A stretch of DNA of 64,000 bases from Methylophilus medardensis (GCF_006363915.1 NZ_CP040946.1), one strand, 5' to 3'. Counted from the stretch's first letter, positions 1 through 9,770 are shown. The notes: generated from the letters alone by a model not told the origin. Numbers and translations: made by a program.

Positions 1-673
1 CTGCGGTGGGAATGGCATCAGGGTCGAACTTGGCAATGGAGTTGAGTTTGCGCGTCCCACTCATTGTGAGTGTTTTCGACACACCATCAATGTACAAGCT
101 GTTTTGTGACATATCTAAATTTGTAAATATCGCGGCCACATGATGCCAACCTTTGGCCAAGCCAGTGGCAGAAGTGCCATATAACCGTCCGTCATTGGCA
201 TCAAAGCCAAGCACGTTATTTTTAATGACCAGCTTGTAATCACTCCAGCCTAAGGGGGCAACAGCATCATCGCCCTCCCAATACATCCAAAAAGTGACAC
301 TCTGTTTGCCGCTGGTACTGGTATCCACAGGGATATCACTAATTAAAAACGCCCCGCCATTGCTGCTGGGCCCAGCATATTGTGAGTAGGCACAAGTGCT
401 CAGTGGATAATCCACTTTGGCTTGTTCAGAAAAGGCACTGCTTGGTACAGGCGTGCCGATCGCTTTACCGTTGAAGGGGACAACGCCATAATTTGCTACG
501 TCGCGTAACTCATTGGGTGCCCCACTCCAGCGATTCAAGTCCTCCATATTGTAATGGGCCAGCAACTGCAAAGCATGGCATTGCGTCGCCATCATGGACA
601 CCCCAATCCATAGACTTAATAACAAACCATTAACAAGCGGCCGCCGCTTGTTGTGCATCTGCGCCATACACAT
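1..673 (-). CDS. LamG-like surface/exported protein, partial (3' end outside window)
   Basis: The minus strand is open from an ATG at 673 (alternatives at 667 and 658) to the window edge, about 224 residues. The N-terminus has a basic stretch followed by a hydrophobic segment ending in an Ala-containing site, consistent with a signal peptide. After it comes LLAHYNMEDLNRWSG and later VTFWMYWEG, GWHHVAAIF and LYIDGVSK, the strand pattern of a concanavalin-A/LamG jelly-roll domain. That start resembles MshQ-type (DUF6701) proteins of MSHA pilus loci, but the diagnostic part would be outside the window. It is transcribed away from the adhesin terminator and is probably a separate unit. The domain is clear; the specific family is an inference. 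Confidence 0.65.
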   Translation of the reverse strand, partial: MCMAQMHNKRRPLVNGLLLSLWIGVSMMATQCHALQLLAHYNMEDLNRWSGAPNELRDVANYGVVPFNGKAIGTPVPSSAFSEQAKVDYPLSTCAYSQYAGPSSNGGAFLISDIPVDTSTSGKQSVTFWMYWEGDDAVAPLGWSDYKLVIKNNVLGFDANDGRLYGTSATGLAKGWHHVAAIFTNLDMSQNSLYIDGVSKTLTMSGTRKLNSIAKFDPDAIPTA

Positions 674-807
674 CCAATCAGTGTTAATTTATAAAATATT
701 AACACTTTAACAAACTTAAATTAACATTTGTAATGTTTGAGATAAGTCGTGTATTTCATCTATGCAGAGACAAACACCAAGCATGGACGTTTGAGGAAAT
801 ATGGGCG

Positions 808-841
808 AAAAAAAAGCGACCCTGAGGTCGCTTTAAAAAAA
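808..841 (-). terminator. Rho-independent terminator of the RTX adhesin gene
   Basis: The stem AGCGACC/GGTCGCT with a 4-nt loop is flanked by A-runs on the plus strand, giving a T-run after the stem on the minus strand. It sits just beyond the adhesin stop codon at 850. Confidence 0.85.
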
Positions 842-849
842 CCAAATCA

Positions 850-3800
850 TTAATCAGTGATCAATTTTTGTTGTGACAACAAGTTGTTAATAATGGCCGC
901 ATCGGAGGTTTGACCCGTAGTGAGATCCACCCCACTCAACACGATCTGCTGAGTGGTGTTTCCACTACTGAAACTGCCTGACACATTGTGTGCATCAGCC
1001 GAGAACCCTCCATTTGAGCTGATATGCACAATGGTATCGCTGCCTGATTTCTCAAAGTGCAAGAAGTTGACTAAGTTGCCAGCATTTTCGCCTTGTAACA
1101 AATCACGCACATCCAGCACGTCACCGCCTTGGCTCACCGCAGCTTTGTTGAAGTCAGTGATGGTATCGCGGGCAGGAGCACCCGCAACACCCTCATCGCC
1201 GTGATCCCACTTGAATACATCAACACCGGCACCGCCTGTAAGGGTATCGTTTCCTTTACCACCAATGAGGATGTCGTTGCCATCGCCCCCATTTAAAGTG
1301 TCGTTACCTGCACCACCACGCAAGATATCGTTTCCAACACCGCCGTTTAAAGTGTCATTGCCAGCGTAGCCGTAAATAATGTCGTTTCCAGAGGTGCCGT
1401 TGACAACATTATTACCACTATCGCCACCCAAGATCGGCGTACTGTTGCTGCTGCTGAGCAAATCTAGGCTCAGCAAAGTAGAAGCACTTGCGCTGTCTTG
1501 CAAGCCAGTACTGTCAGTGGCAGTAATATTCAAGGTTTGTAATGCACTCACGCCCACTGCTTGATCCACCTTAACTGTAGACAAGAACTCGTTTAACGCA
1601 AGGTTATCCACGGTGCCACCATCAAGGGCGGTGACGACCATTTTTCCACTGGCACCCACTAAGCCGAGTAAACCATTGTTTTGCGTATAAGTGACCTTGA
1701 GTCCCAGCTCAGTCGCCACAGCCTGTGAATAGGACAACAAATTAGCACCGAGCACTACACCCAATAAGCTGCTGTAAGCAATGGTCACGTTACTAATATT
1801 GTTGTTAACGTCACTCGCCGCAAATGCCTGACGACTCGCAAAATTCAACAAATCCACATTGAGCACGCCCGGGATGGCAATTAAACCAGAAGCACTGGCA
1901 GCATTGGCCACATCCGGTGCAACTTGTGGCGTGGTCACTACGCTGGTATTTTTGCTCACATTCAGTGTCAACGTTGCCGAACTAGTATCACCATCTTTGT
2001 CACTCAAGGTGTAACCCAGTTGTGTTGAGGTCGGCACATTGGAGGTGCTAGTGCTAGTGATGAGGATGTTATCCAGTAAACCACCAGTACTATTCGTATC
2101 TATCGATTTGAACTCCACACGCATCTCATTACCAGTACCAGCAAAAGTATAAGTAAAGTGCGTCATCGTGAGGCTACGGGTATTCACAGTATCTATCACC
2201 TTGCCATCCACAATGACCTGAATCGCAGAGTCAGTGCCTGACAAGTAGTTCGCACGTCCTGCATAATCAAAGCCCAAGGTCACGGTGTCACCCGCATTAG
2301 GTTTAATCAGCGTGTAGATGTTGCCATCACCTCTGTAGTTTTCAATTTCAAGCACATTGCCGTAGCTGCTGGACAAGCCATAAATCGTACTCTCTTGCAC
2401 TTCAATGGTGCGGCTTGGGTTGTCAGTAAACCAACCTGCTGGCAATGGCGTGTTTTGACTCTGCGCAGCCGCATTAAATGTGGTGTTCGTCAACGTCACG
2501 GTGGCTTGTTTTGGCGTGAATGTATAGTTGCCGTCATCCATATCCACCACAAACGTACCGACCGTGGTTTTAACCGTCAATTGATGCGTGGTCTGGTTAT
2601 ATGTACTATTGTTTTGACCATTAACCGAAATAGCCCCTGTCTTGTTATCAAATGTGTAGTTAGTACCATCCACACTAATCGATTTGACATAACCGCCATC
2701 CGCACCAAATCCACCACCTGTGGTCAAGCTACCAGCAATAGGGGTCGGTAAAGTGGCAGAAAGTACACTATCCAACTGTGTGAAGTCACTCACTCGCACT
2801 GCATTCGTATCAATCTCTTTCGCGCCGTTATAAGCAATTTGATTCATGCTGTTTGCAACTTGCGCAGCACTTACCCCGGAACCCACACCAATCGCATATT
2901 GATTGATATCGTTTGCCTTGAGGAAGCCTTCCCAGTTTTGACGGTCTGCATCACCAATCTCAAGCCCCCTGTTGGGCTCACCATCAGAGAAGAAATAACC
3001 CACATTCTGACCACCGACAATTCTACCGCCAGCATTGAACGCCGATTGCGCCCCCGATAATGCTGCATCATAGTTGGTGCCTGAAAGTGTCGTTAACCCG
3101 GCCAGCACGACCTTGGCTTCACCAACGGTGACCCAACTTGCTGTTTTCTGAGAGGCATTATCAGAGAATGTCACAATCATCACTTTGATGTCGCCACCAA
3201 GCGCGATGTATCCGTCCAATAAACGGTTGATCGATGCAATCTCGCTTTCAAGACGAGTAGCACGGTTCACACCATCTTTGGTATCCATACTGCCTGAGAC
3301 ATCAATAGTAAACATGATGTTGGTGCCGGCGGAGACTGTCGCGTTCAATGTCTGATTCGCAGCTACTGGCGCATCATCAGAGACGTTTATAGTAATAGAG
3401 CCAGCCGTGGTTGCACTGTTGTCGGTGGCGTTCACACCAAACTTAACTGCGAGGTTATCTTCGCCCGCATTGGGATGATCAATTGGCCCAGACAGACTGA
3501 CCGCATAGTCACCTTTGCTATCGATGGTAACCCTGATTACTTCCTTACCATTCGCAGAACCAATTAAGGTGCCTGTATTATTCCCTGACCAGCTAATCAC
3601 TGTGCCACCAGAGGTATAAGTATCGGTCGGTGCAGTCAATGTCACGCTCTTCAGGTCGCCATTTGGATCAGAAATACCCATGGAACCCGTAGCGATCACG
3701 TTTGAAGGTCCCGCATCTAACAGGCCACCAACTAAACCATCTTCAGAGACACTACTTATAGCATTCAATGTCAGGAACACTGGTGCTTGATTCAGCGTAT

Positions 3801-6800
3801 AAGTATATGTGTTGCTTGGCTGGCTGATATTCCCAGCCGCGTCTGTCGCCGTGACTGTATAGTTGTGAAGACCTTTGGCAATTTCAGTAGCAGGTGTAAA
3901 TGTCCAGTTACCATCTTTATCTGCGGTTGCTGTTCCCACTTTTACGATGCCATCAAAAATAGTCACTGTACTACCTGCTTCAGCTTTACCAGTTAAAGTA
4001 GGTGTTGGGTCATCTGCTGTGCCGCCACTTGAAATATTGCCTTTGCTTGTACCAAAGTCGTCAAAAATATTGTCAATACTAGGCTTGATTGGGGCCGCAG
4101 TATCGACCTTAGCCAGATCGCTGCCAGTTGGACCCACGTTGCCAGCAATGTCTTTGACCTGTGCCGTCACCAACAAGTCCTGACCATTCGCAGGCACCGC
4201 AATCCCAGGCACGCTCACGCTACCTTTGCTAATGTCCGCTTGGCTCAGCGTAATCAAAATCGGCGTGCCACCGTTCACACTCACCAGTAATTGGTCATTA
4301 GGCATCGCGGTCGCCGGCAACGCCACTGATACCTTCGCCAACGTCTCACTGCCCAACTCCGCTTTGTTGATATAGCCGTCGTTGTTCGTATCCGTTTCAA
4401 TCGTCACGATCGGCGCACCAGGGGCTACCAGTTGCAGTTTCGCTTGATCCTGTACAGGACCAGATGCATTACCCGCAGCATCTTTGATCGATGCCGTTGA
4501 CAGGAAGTCCGTACCGTTTAAGGTCGGATTGAACGATACATCAACATACCCCGCATTGATCTGATCTGCCGTCAGAATGATGGTCTGCGGTACATTGCCA
4601 GAGCCAGTCACCGTCAGTGTGTCGCCAGTCGCAGCACCTTGTGGTACCGTCACCCGTACATCAATCTTGTTATTGGTCAGTTCCGCTTGGTTAATGAAGC
4701 CATCGTTGTTCGCATCCGTACGGATCTCGATCGCTAAACCACTGTACACCGTGGTGTCTATCGTCGCGCTATCACTTCCAGTGTTGCTTGGGTTACCTGC
4801 AACGTCAACAATCTGTGCGGTCACCGTCAGCGCTGTGCCAGAGGCTGGCGCAGGCACCGTCGTAGTGTAACTACCCGCTGTAATATCAGCCGGGGTTAAT
4901 ACATATGTTGTTGGTGGGTTAATGCCATCATTGATGATCAGCTTGTCGCCCGCTTTCGCAGTCGCAGGTAAGCCAATCAGGACTGACACCGTGCTGCTGC
5001 CGTTCAATTCATTCTGATTGATATAACCGTTGTTGTCTGTATCGGTGGTCAGCGTCACCGTTGGCGCGCCTGGGCCGTCTGTGGCAATGACTGCATGGTC
5101 AGTACCAATGTTGGATGTGTTACCTGCAGGATCTGTCACCTGCGCCGTTACTTGCAAATCAACACCGTTTGCCGGTGGATTGAAGGTGACAACCACTTTG
5201 CCTGCATCAATCTGCGCCTGTGTCAGTGTGATCGTTTGCGTCGCATTGCCCGTGCCAGTCACAACCAGTGAATCTCCAGCGGCGGCATCCAACGGCAGTT
5301 TGATCTCTGCCGTGACTTTATTACCCGCTGCCGTCAATTCCGCTTTGTTGATGAAGGCGTCATCGTTGCTGTCTGTGGTCAGCGTGATAGTCAAACCACT
5401 CAACGCACTGGTGTCCAGTTTCGCCGTGTCTTCACCTTTGTCGCTCTTGTTGCCTGCAAGATCACTGATGATCGCGTTGACCGTCAAGAAGCCACCTTCT
5501 ACTGGCTTGGCAAACGTCGTCGTGACATAGCCGTCCGCTTTCGCTTTCGCGTCTATCGTGATGTTCTTCGTGACGATACCGTCGGTCACGGTCACGATGT
5601 CACCAATCGATACTTTGCCACCGTCAAACGAAACTTTCACATCGTCTGTCGTCGCATTGCCTTGCTCTGCACGGTTAATAAAGCCGTCGTTGTTCGCATC
5701 TGTGGTGATCTCGACTGTAGGTGCTGCGCCATCATTAGGCACACCGGTATCCACCTTGGCCAGATCGCTGCCAGTTGGACCCACGTTGCCAGCAATGTCT
5801 TTGACCTGTGCCGTCACCAACAAGTCCTGACCATTCGCAGGCACCGCAATCCCAGGCACGCTCACGCTGCCTTTGCTAATGTCCGCTTGGCTCAGCGTAA
5901 TCACAATCGGCGTGCCACCGTTCACACTCACCAGTAATTGGTCATTAGGCATCGCGGTCGCCGGCAACGCCACTGATACCTTCGCCAACGTCTCACTGCC
6001 CAACTCCGCTTTGTTGATATAACCGTCGTTGTTCGTATCCGTTTCAATCGTCACGATCGGCGCACCAGGGGCAATGGTGTCAATCAATGCCGAGTCTGAA
6101 CTGGATGGGGAGGTTTGACCAGACTGATTGGTGATGCTTGCTGTGGCAACCAATGTAGTACCTTCAGCGGGGACCGGAATGGATACATTGACAAAACCTG
6201 CGGCGATATTAGCTGCTGACAAAACCACAGTGATCGTTCCGCTGTTGTGTGCAACATTCAATACATCACCTGGCTCAAGACCTACGGGCAGGCTAACATT
6301 CGCATTTGTAAACAAAGCACCCGCTAACTCATTGGCATTTAAGGTTCCATCATTATTGATATCCCCTGAGAGCACGATGATCGGTGCACCACTGGCAGGC
6401 GTTAAGAAAACAAAGTTTGGCGCAATCGATCCTTGTGGGGCTGAACTGCCCACACCCGTGCCTCCATCATAATTGGCGGCACCCCCAACATCGGTCTGGA
6501 TACGTTCCAAGTTAACAAATGAGGCATTACCATCACTACCGCCTTCACCAGCTGCTGGATCGTCTAACACCTCGGTAATATCACGACCTTCATTTAATGC
6601 CGTAATGACAGCATCCAATACACCCTGATTGACTGCATTTTCTGAAACATCAGAGACATCCACTTGCGCCAAGTTTTCAGTAATCTTGACGGTTTGCGCT
6701 TCTGCAAAATTCACCGTCTCACCGTTAGCGAGTTTAACCGACACCGCCGCACCTGCAGCCGTAATGACTTTATCACCGGCGTGAAGGATCTCTCCAACTT

Positions 6801-6882
6801 TCAACATATGGCGATTACCATTGGCATCTACGACGATAGCCATACCTTGAATGTTTGTAACGGTTCCGATTACTGTAGCCAT
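850..6882 (-). CDS. Large LapA/BapA-type RTX adhesin with retention module, Ig-like repeats and vWA domain
   Basis: This is a 2010-residue type I secretion substrate and probable cell-surface biofilm adhesin. Residues 1-120 match the N-terminal retention module of LapA-like adhesins and include DDPAAGE, with the di-Ala at 110-111 where LapG-type proteases cut. Residues ~150-1090 are Ig-like modules, many carrying DTNNDGYIN-type Ca-binding-like loops. A von Willebrand A domain starts near residue 1190 with the MIDAS sequence DVSGSMD. Residues ~1815-1890 are nonapeptide RTX repeats (GGxGNDxLxGG), and the last ~120 residues form a type I secretion target domain. A hairpin terminator follows. The gene lies downstream of lapG, lapD, lapB, lapC and tolC-like genes on the same strand, which supports the whole assignment. 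Two modules are almost identical (see repeats). Confidence 0.93.
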   Translation of the reverse strand: MATVIGTVTNIQGMAIVVDANGNRHMLKVGEILHAGDKVITAAGAAVSVKLANGETVNFAEAQTVKITENLAQVDVSDVSENAVNQGVLDAVITALNEGRDITEVLDDPAAGEGGSDGNASFVNLERIQTDVGGAANYDGGTGVGSSAPQGSIAPNFVFLTPASGAPIIVLSGDINNDGTLNANELAGALFTNANVSLPVGLEPGDVLNVAHNSGTITVVLSAANIAAGFVNVSIPVPAEGTTLVATASITNQSGQTSPSSSDSALIDTIAPGAPIVTIETDTNNDGYINKAELGSETLAKVSVALPATAMPNDQLLVSVNGGTPIVITLSQADISKGSVSVPGIAVPANGQDLLVTAQVKDIAGNVGPTGSDLAKVDTGVPNDGAAPTVEITTDANNDGFINRAEQGNATTDDVKVSFDGGKVSIGDIVTVTDGIVTKNITIDAKAKADGYVTTTFAKPVEGGFLTVNAIISDLAGNKSDKGEDTAKLDTSALSGLTITLTTDSNDDAFINKAELTAAGNKVTAEIKLPLDAAAGDSLVVTGTGNATQTITLTQAQIDAGKVVVTFNPPANGVDLQVTAQVTDPAGNTSNIGTDHAVIATDGPGAPTVTLTTDTDNNGYINQNELNGSSTVSVLIGLPATAKAGDKLIINDGINPPTTYVLTPADITAGSYTTTVPAPASGTALTVTAQIVDVAGNPSNTGSDSATIDTTVYSGLAIEIRTDANNDGFINQAELTNNKIDVRVTVPQGAATGDTLTVTGSGNVPQTIILTADQINAGYVDVSFNPTLNGTDFLSTASIKDAAGNASGPVQDQAKLQLVAPGAPIVTIETDTNNDGYINKAELGSETLAKVSVALPATAMPNDQLLVSVNGGTPILITLSQADISKGSVSVPGIAVPANGQDLLVTAQVKDIAGNVGPTGSDLAKVDTAAPIKPSIDNIFDDFGTSKGNISSGGTADDPTPTLTGKAEAGSTVTIFDGIVKVGTATADKDGNWTFTPATEIAKGLHNYTVTATDAAGNISQPSNTYTYTLNQAPVFLTLNAISSVSEDGLVGGLLDAGPSNVIATGSMGISDPNGDLKSVTLTAPTDTYTSGGTVISWSGNNTGTLIGSANGKEVIRVTIDSKGDYAVSLSGPIDHPNAGEDNLAVKFGVNATDNSATTAGSITINVSDDAPVAANQTLNATVSAGTNIMFTIDVSGSMDTKDGVNRATRLESEIASINRLLDGYIALGGDIKVMIVTFSDNASQKTASWVTVGEAKVVLAGLTTLSGTNYDAALSGAQSAFNAGGRIVGGQNVGYFFSDGEPNRGLEIGDADRQNWEGFLKANDINQYAIGVGSGVSAAQVANSMNQIAYNGAKEIDTNAVRVSDFTQLDSVLSATLPTPIAGSLTTGGGFGADGGYVKSISVDGTNYTFDNKTGAISVNGQNNSTYNQTTHQLTVKTTVGTFVVDMDDGNYTFTPKQATVTLTNTTFNAAAQSQNTPLPAGWFTDNPSRTIEVQESTIYGLSSSYGNVLEIENYRGDGNIYTLIKPNAGDTVTLGFDYAGRANYLSGTDSAIQVIVDGKVIDTVNTRSLTMTHFTYTFAGTGNEMRVEFKSIDTNSTGGLLDNILITSTSTSNVPTSTQLGYTLSDKDGDTSSATLTLNVSKNTSVVTTPQVAPDVANAASASGLIAIPGVLNVDLLNFASRQAFAASDVNNNISNVTIAYSSLLGVVLGANLLSYSQAVATELGLKVTYTQNNGLLGLVGASGKMVVTALDGGTVDNLALNEFLSTVKVDQAVGVSALQTLNITATDSTGLQDSASASTLLSLDLLSSSNSTPILGGDSGNNVVNGTSGNDIIYGYAGNDTLNGGVGNDILRGGAGNDTLNGGDGNDILIGGKGNDTLTGGAGVDVFKWDHGDEGVAGAPARDTITDFNKAAVSQGGDVLDVRDLLQGENAGNLVNFLHFEKSGSDTIVHISSNGGFSADAHNVSGSFSSGNTTQQIVLSGVDLTTGQTSDAAIINNLLSQQKLITD
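4106..4425. repeat. Near-identical ~320-bp intragenic repeat, copy 1
   Basis: This matches 5753-6072 at a constant offset of 1647 bp (549 codons) with only a few substitutions. It encodes one complete Ig-like module of the adhesin. Neighbouring modules are far more divergent, so this pair reflects a recent duplication or gene conversion. Confidence 0.9.
5753..6072. repeat. Near-identical ~320-bp intragenic repeat, copy 2
   Basis: This is the partner of 4106-4425 in the same orientation and frame. Recombination between the two would remove or add 549 codons without a frameshift. Confidence 0.9.
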
Positions 6883-6951
6883 GTGTTCCTCACTTAAAAT
6901 TGAGACTATTTTGATATTGTCGTATTAGACTGCAATCTAAAATGAAAATCT

Positions 6952-6969
6952 ATTGTACTAAAGTACAAT
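6952..6969. promoter_or_regulatory. Perfect 8+8 inverted repeat upstream of the adhesin gene
   Basis: ATTGTACT and AGTACAAT are separated by two bases, centred about 78 bp upstream of the adhesin start codon at 6882. The symmetry and position fit a dimeric regulator site. The LuxR-type regulator encoded at 9093-9770 is an obvious candidate, but that link is inference. Confidence 0.45.
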
Positions 6970-7003
6970 ATTTGGGTTGGTTGTGCTCGCTGACTTGGTG
7001 CAT

Positions 7004-7034
7004 AAAAAAAGCGGTGCCCGTTGGCACCGCTTTT
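7004..7034 (-). terminator. Terminator after the tolC-ompA fusion gene
   Basis: AAAGCGGTGCC and GGCACCGCTTT form an 11-bp stem with a CGTT loop, followed by a T-run on the minus strand. It lies 35 bp past the stop codon at 7069. The adhesin gene therefore probably has its own promoter within 6883-7003. Confidence 0.85.
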
Positions 7035-7068
7035 GTACTTTTCCGGCACACCGGATTCACGTTAGGTT

Positions 7069-8874
7069 TTACTGTGTGACTGACTGAAAGCGAATAATCT
7101 CAACACGGCGGTTGGCGTCATTGCCATTCACGGGGTCATTTTCTGCCAACGGTTGCGAGAAGCCATAGCCTTTCACTGCAAAGCGCTGTGCATCCAAGCC
7201 TTTCTTAATCAAGTAATCTGCCACTGCCTTAGCGCGCTTCTCTGACAACAGTAAGTTGTACTTTTCTTTAGAGGTACTACGTTTATCGGTGTGACCTGCA
7301 ATTTCAACCTTATCCGTGCCCCACTCTTTCACAACGCTGTAAACGATATCAAGATCAGCATAGGATTCTGGCAAGATAATGGCGCTATTCGCTTGGAACA
7401 AGATGCGCGGCGTAAACTTCATGGTCGCTTTTTCTTGCATTTTTGGTTTGAACGCATCCCCTTCCCAAGGTTTAGCATTCGCTAACAACGCGGCTTTGTC
7501 AGGAACCACTTGCGCTGGCACGACTGCCTTACAGACATTCTCGCGGTCCATATATTCTTCACGTGCTAACTCACCAACATCTGACCTAGTCACACCGAGC
7601 TTGCTCAACAACAATCCTTGCCCAGCATAGGTTCTAGCATAAGCCGTACTCAAGTCCATCTCAGCAATAGTAAAGTTACGGCGTGACTGAAAGTATTCAT
7701 TCTCGGTATCGAGTAAATCGAGCAAAGTACGCTGACCAATATCATACTGCTTACGGTAGGCCAGTCGTGCATTTTCAATCGAATCTTGATGCTGCTTACG
7801 GTAAGCCACCTGTTCAGTTAACTGTTTGATATTGTTGTAGGCAATCGCAACCAGTTGACGCGTATCGATACAGGCTTTGTCGCGCAAATCATGAGAACGA
7901 TTTAATGTTTCTACCGCTGAATCAAGATTTGATTTGTCGGTAAAGCCGTTAAAAATATTCCAACTTGCAGTCACTTCTAAGGTGTCTGCTGCCAAGGTAC
8001 TATTTTTACTGGCATCATTCACATCTATGATTTTACGCCCTTGTAAATCTAGTCGCGGCATGAAAGGTGCTTTTTTACCTGACACAGATTTTTCAACCGC
8101 AATAATGTTTTCAATCGCAGCCAAGATATTCGGGTTTTGCTTATAAGCGGTGTCTAGTACTTGATCCGCAGTGCCAGCCAAGCCATCACCGGTCATCATC
8201 ACATCATTCAGATTATCTGGAGGCAACTCACCGACCAAGCGTTGAAAGCGTGCAGAAACATCATAAAGATTAGTGGTTTCAGTGAGCAGGTTGGCCTCAG
8301 CTAGCGCCAGTCGACCCGTCGCTTGCTCAAGATCTACTTTCTTGCCAACGCCTGCATCGACGCGAGATTTAATTTTGTCGAAAATCTGCTTGTGCACCAC
8401 AAAGTTGTCTTGTGCGTAAGACACTAAGCGACGATAGCGCAACAAATCAAAATAGGCACTTGCCGTGTCTAAGGCAACCGCCTGCATTTGACCTTGCAAC
8501 TCGTAAAAGCGCGATCTCGCCACGTGATCTAGACGACCCACCTCAGCAGGCGTCGCCAAGCCGTCAAATAGCATTTGACGCAACGTCAGCGTTGATTGTT
8601 GATTCGGTGTAAAGGTGTTGTTAACGTTTGGCGTCAGGCGCTCTTGATTTCTGAAGGTTTGATCCACCGTTAAGTTTGGCAAATATCGCCCTTTGGCGGC
8701 AGACTCATCCAGTTCAGCCGCTTTAAAGGCATGAAGACTGGCTTGCACTTCAGGGTTTTCGGAAACTGCTTTTTCAATTATTTTTTCGAGAGTTTCTGGG
8801 CTGGCTGCCCATGTGACCGACGTGAAAGAAAAGGCTCCTAAAAGGAGCGCAGAGGCTATTTTTTTTAGTTTCAT
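7069..8874 (-). CDS. TolC/LapE-type outer-membrane channel fused to a C-terminal OmpA domain
   Basis: The start at 8874 (601 residues) is chosen because it gives a clean signal peptide (MKLKKIASALLLGAFSFTSV...TWA); an upstream in-frame ATG would add 23 unhydrophobic residues. Residues ~25-430 are a TolC-like outer-membrane efflux protein with two repeat halves rich in coiled-coil helices. The last ~120 residues are an OmpA/MotB peptidoglycan-binding domain with ILFQANSA..., EIAGHTDKRSTSKEKYN, LSEKRAKAVADYL and NRRVEII. It is the outer-membrane exit channel for the neighbouring LapB/LapC exporter. Typical TolC/LapE proteins lack the OmpA part; the fusion would tie the channel to peptidoglycan. 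The OmpA frame is continuous with no sign of frameshift. Confidence 0.92.
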   Translation of the reverse strand: MKLKKIASALLLGAFSFTSVTWAASPETLEKIIEKAVSENPEVQASLHAFKAAELDESAAKGRYLPNLTVDQTFRNQERLTPNVNNTFTPNQQSTLTLRQMLFDGLATPAEVGRLDHVARSRFYELQGQMQAVALDTASAYFDLLRYRRLVSYAQDNFVVHKQIFDKIKSRVDAGVGKKVDLEQATGRLALAEANLLTETTNLYDVSARFQRLVGELPPDNLNDVMMTGDGLAGTADQVLDTAYKQNPNILAAIENIIAVEKSVSGKKAPFMPRLDLQGRKIIDVNDASKNSTLAADTLEVTASWNIFNGFTDKSNLDSAVETLNRSHDLRDKACIDTRQLVAIAYNNIKQLTEQVAYRKQHQDSIENARLAYRKQYDIGQRTLLDLLDTENEYFQSRRNFTIAEMDLSTAYARTYAGQGLLLSKLGVTRSDVGELAREEYMDRENVCKAVVPAQVVPDKAALLANAKPWEGDAFKPKMQEKATMKFTPRILFQANSAIILPESYADLDIVYSVVKEWGTDKVEIAGHTDKRSTSKEKYNLLLSEKRAKAVADYLIKKGLDAQRFAVKGYGFSQPLAENDPVNGNDANRRVEIIRFQSVTQ

Positions 8875-9092
8875 GTGCAGACTCTTACAAGTTATTAAAG
8901 ATTCATCCAATTTCAGTATAACCACCCAATAATGCTGGCACAAGTGGACCTAAGCTACTAAAGCAAGCAAATTGATTTGGTTTTCGCATAACAAAGCTGT
9001 GTAGGAATCTGTAGTCGCAGTCCTACATTCAAACATTATGAGTAAATTATCACATTTACAAATATTTACAATAATTATTGTTAATTAAACAA

Positions 9093-9770
9093 TCAGGAGT
9101 TCAAATGAAATTTTTTCAGTGCGTCTTTTTTAACATTTTCGTCATATGCAAAGTGACCAGCGGCCGATTTTCCTTGCAGCACGAGGGCCAAATGTAAACG
9201 ATCACGCACTTTAAGCGTATCGAACACAGAGGTTAAATGCGCTTTTACCGTGCGTTCAGAGATAGACAATACGCGGGCAATTTCTTTATTGCTGTTGCCT
9301 TTGGCTGCTTGCAAGGCCACTTCACGTTCTCGCTTAGTCAAGCCCTCTAATATTTCTTCCATGGCATCAGGCTGGGTTTGCCCCTGCGTGGTGAGGGTAA
9401 TTAAATGTTTCAGAACATCGCGACCCAGCCAAACCCCTCCCTGTGAGACTACGCTGAATACTTCTTTCAGGACGTTTTGATGCGCATATGCGTGCAAATA
9501 ACCAACCGCACCTGACTCGAGCGCTTGCATGGCTTCTGTTTGATCGGGATTGTTAGACAAGACGATCACTTTGGCAGATGGCAACACCCGCAATATCTGC
9601 TGGACATGCTGGCGCCATTGATTACCCTGCTCTAGCTGTGCATGCACCCATATCACAGAGGCCCCCGCCATATCCGCAGACACAACACCAGACATGACAG
9701 TTAGCTGCGGGAAAGCCTTCAGCCATGAATCGACGGTTTGTTTTAAGGTAGTAACGAATAAATGCTTCAT
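9093..9770 (-). CDS. LuxR/FixJ-type regulator with degenerate receiver domain
   Basis: This is a 225-residue protein. Residues 1-~120 have a receiver-like fold, but the strand that normally ends in the phospho-acceptor Asp reads VIWVHAQLE, so the Asp is replaced, and the acidic pocket near the N-terminus is also absent. Residues ~145-210 are a LuxR helix-turn-helix (LTKREREVALQAAKGNSNKE, SERTVKAHL). WLGR at 114-117 resembles the W[FLM][TS]R c-di-GMP-binding motif of VpsT, with Gly at the third position. It starts 5 bp after lapC stops, so it is co-transcribed with the exporter. A role in adhesin transcription, possibly in response to c-di-GMP rather than phosphorylation, is inference. Confidence 0.85.
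   Translation of the reverse strand: MKHLFVTTLKQTVDSWLKAFPQLTVMSGVVSADMAGASVIWVHAQLEQGNQWRQHVQQILRVLPSAKVIVLSNNPDQTEAMQALESGAVGYLHAYAHQNVLKEVFSVVSQGGVWLGRDVLKHLITLTTQGQTQPDAMEEILEGLTKREREVALQAAKGNSNKEIARVLSISERTVKAHLTSVFDTLKVRDRLHLALVLQGKSAAGHFAYDENVKKDALKKFHLNS

Noticed and set aside
953..6897. Many plus-strand ORFs of 60-166 codons opposite the adhesin gene
   Set aside because: They are antisense shadows of a repetitive, codon-biased gene; none has a ribosome binding site and family similarity, and they repeat because the modules repeat.
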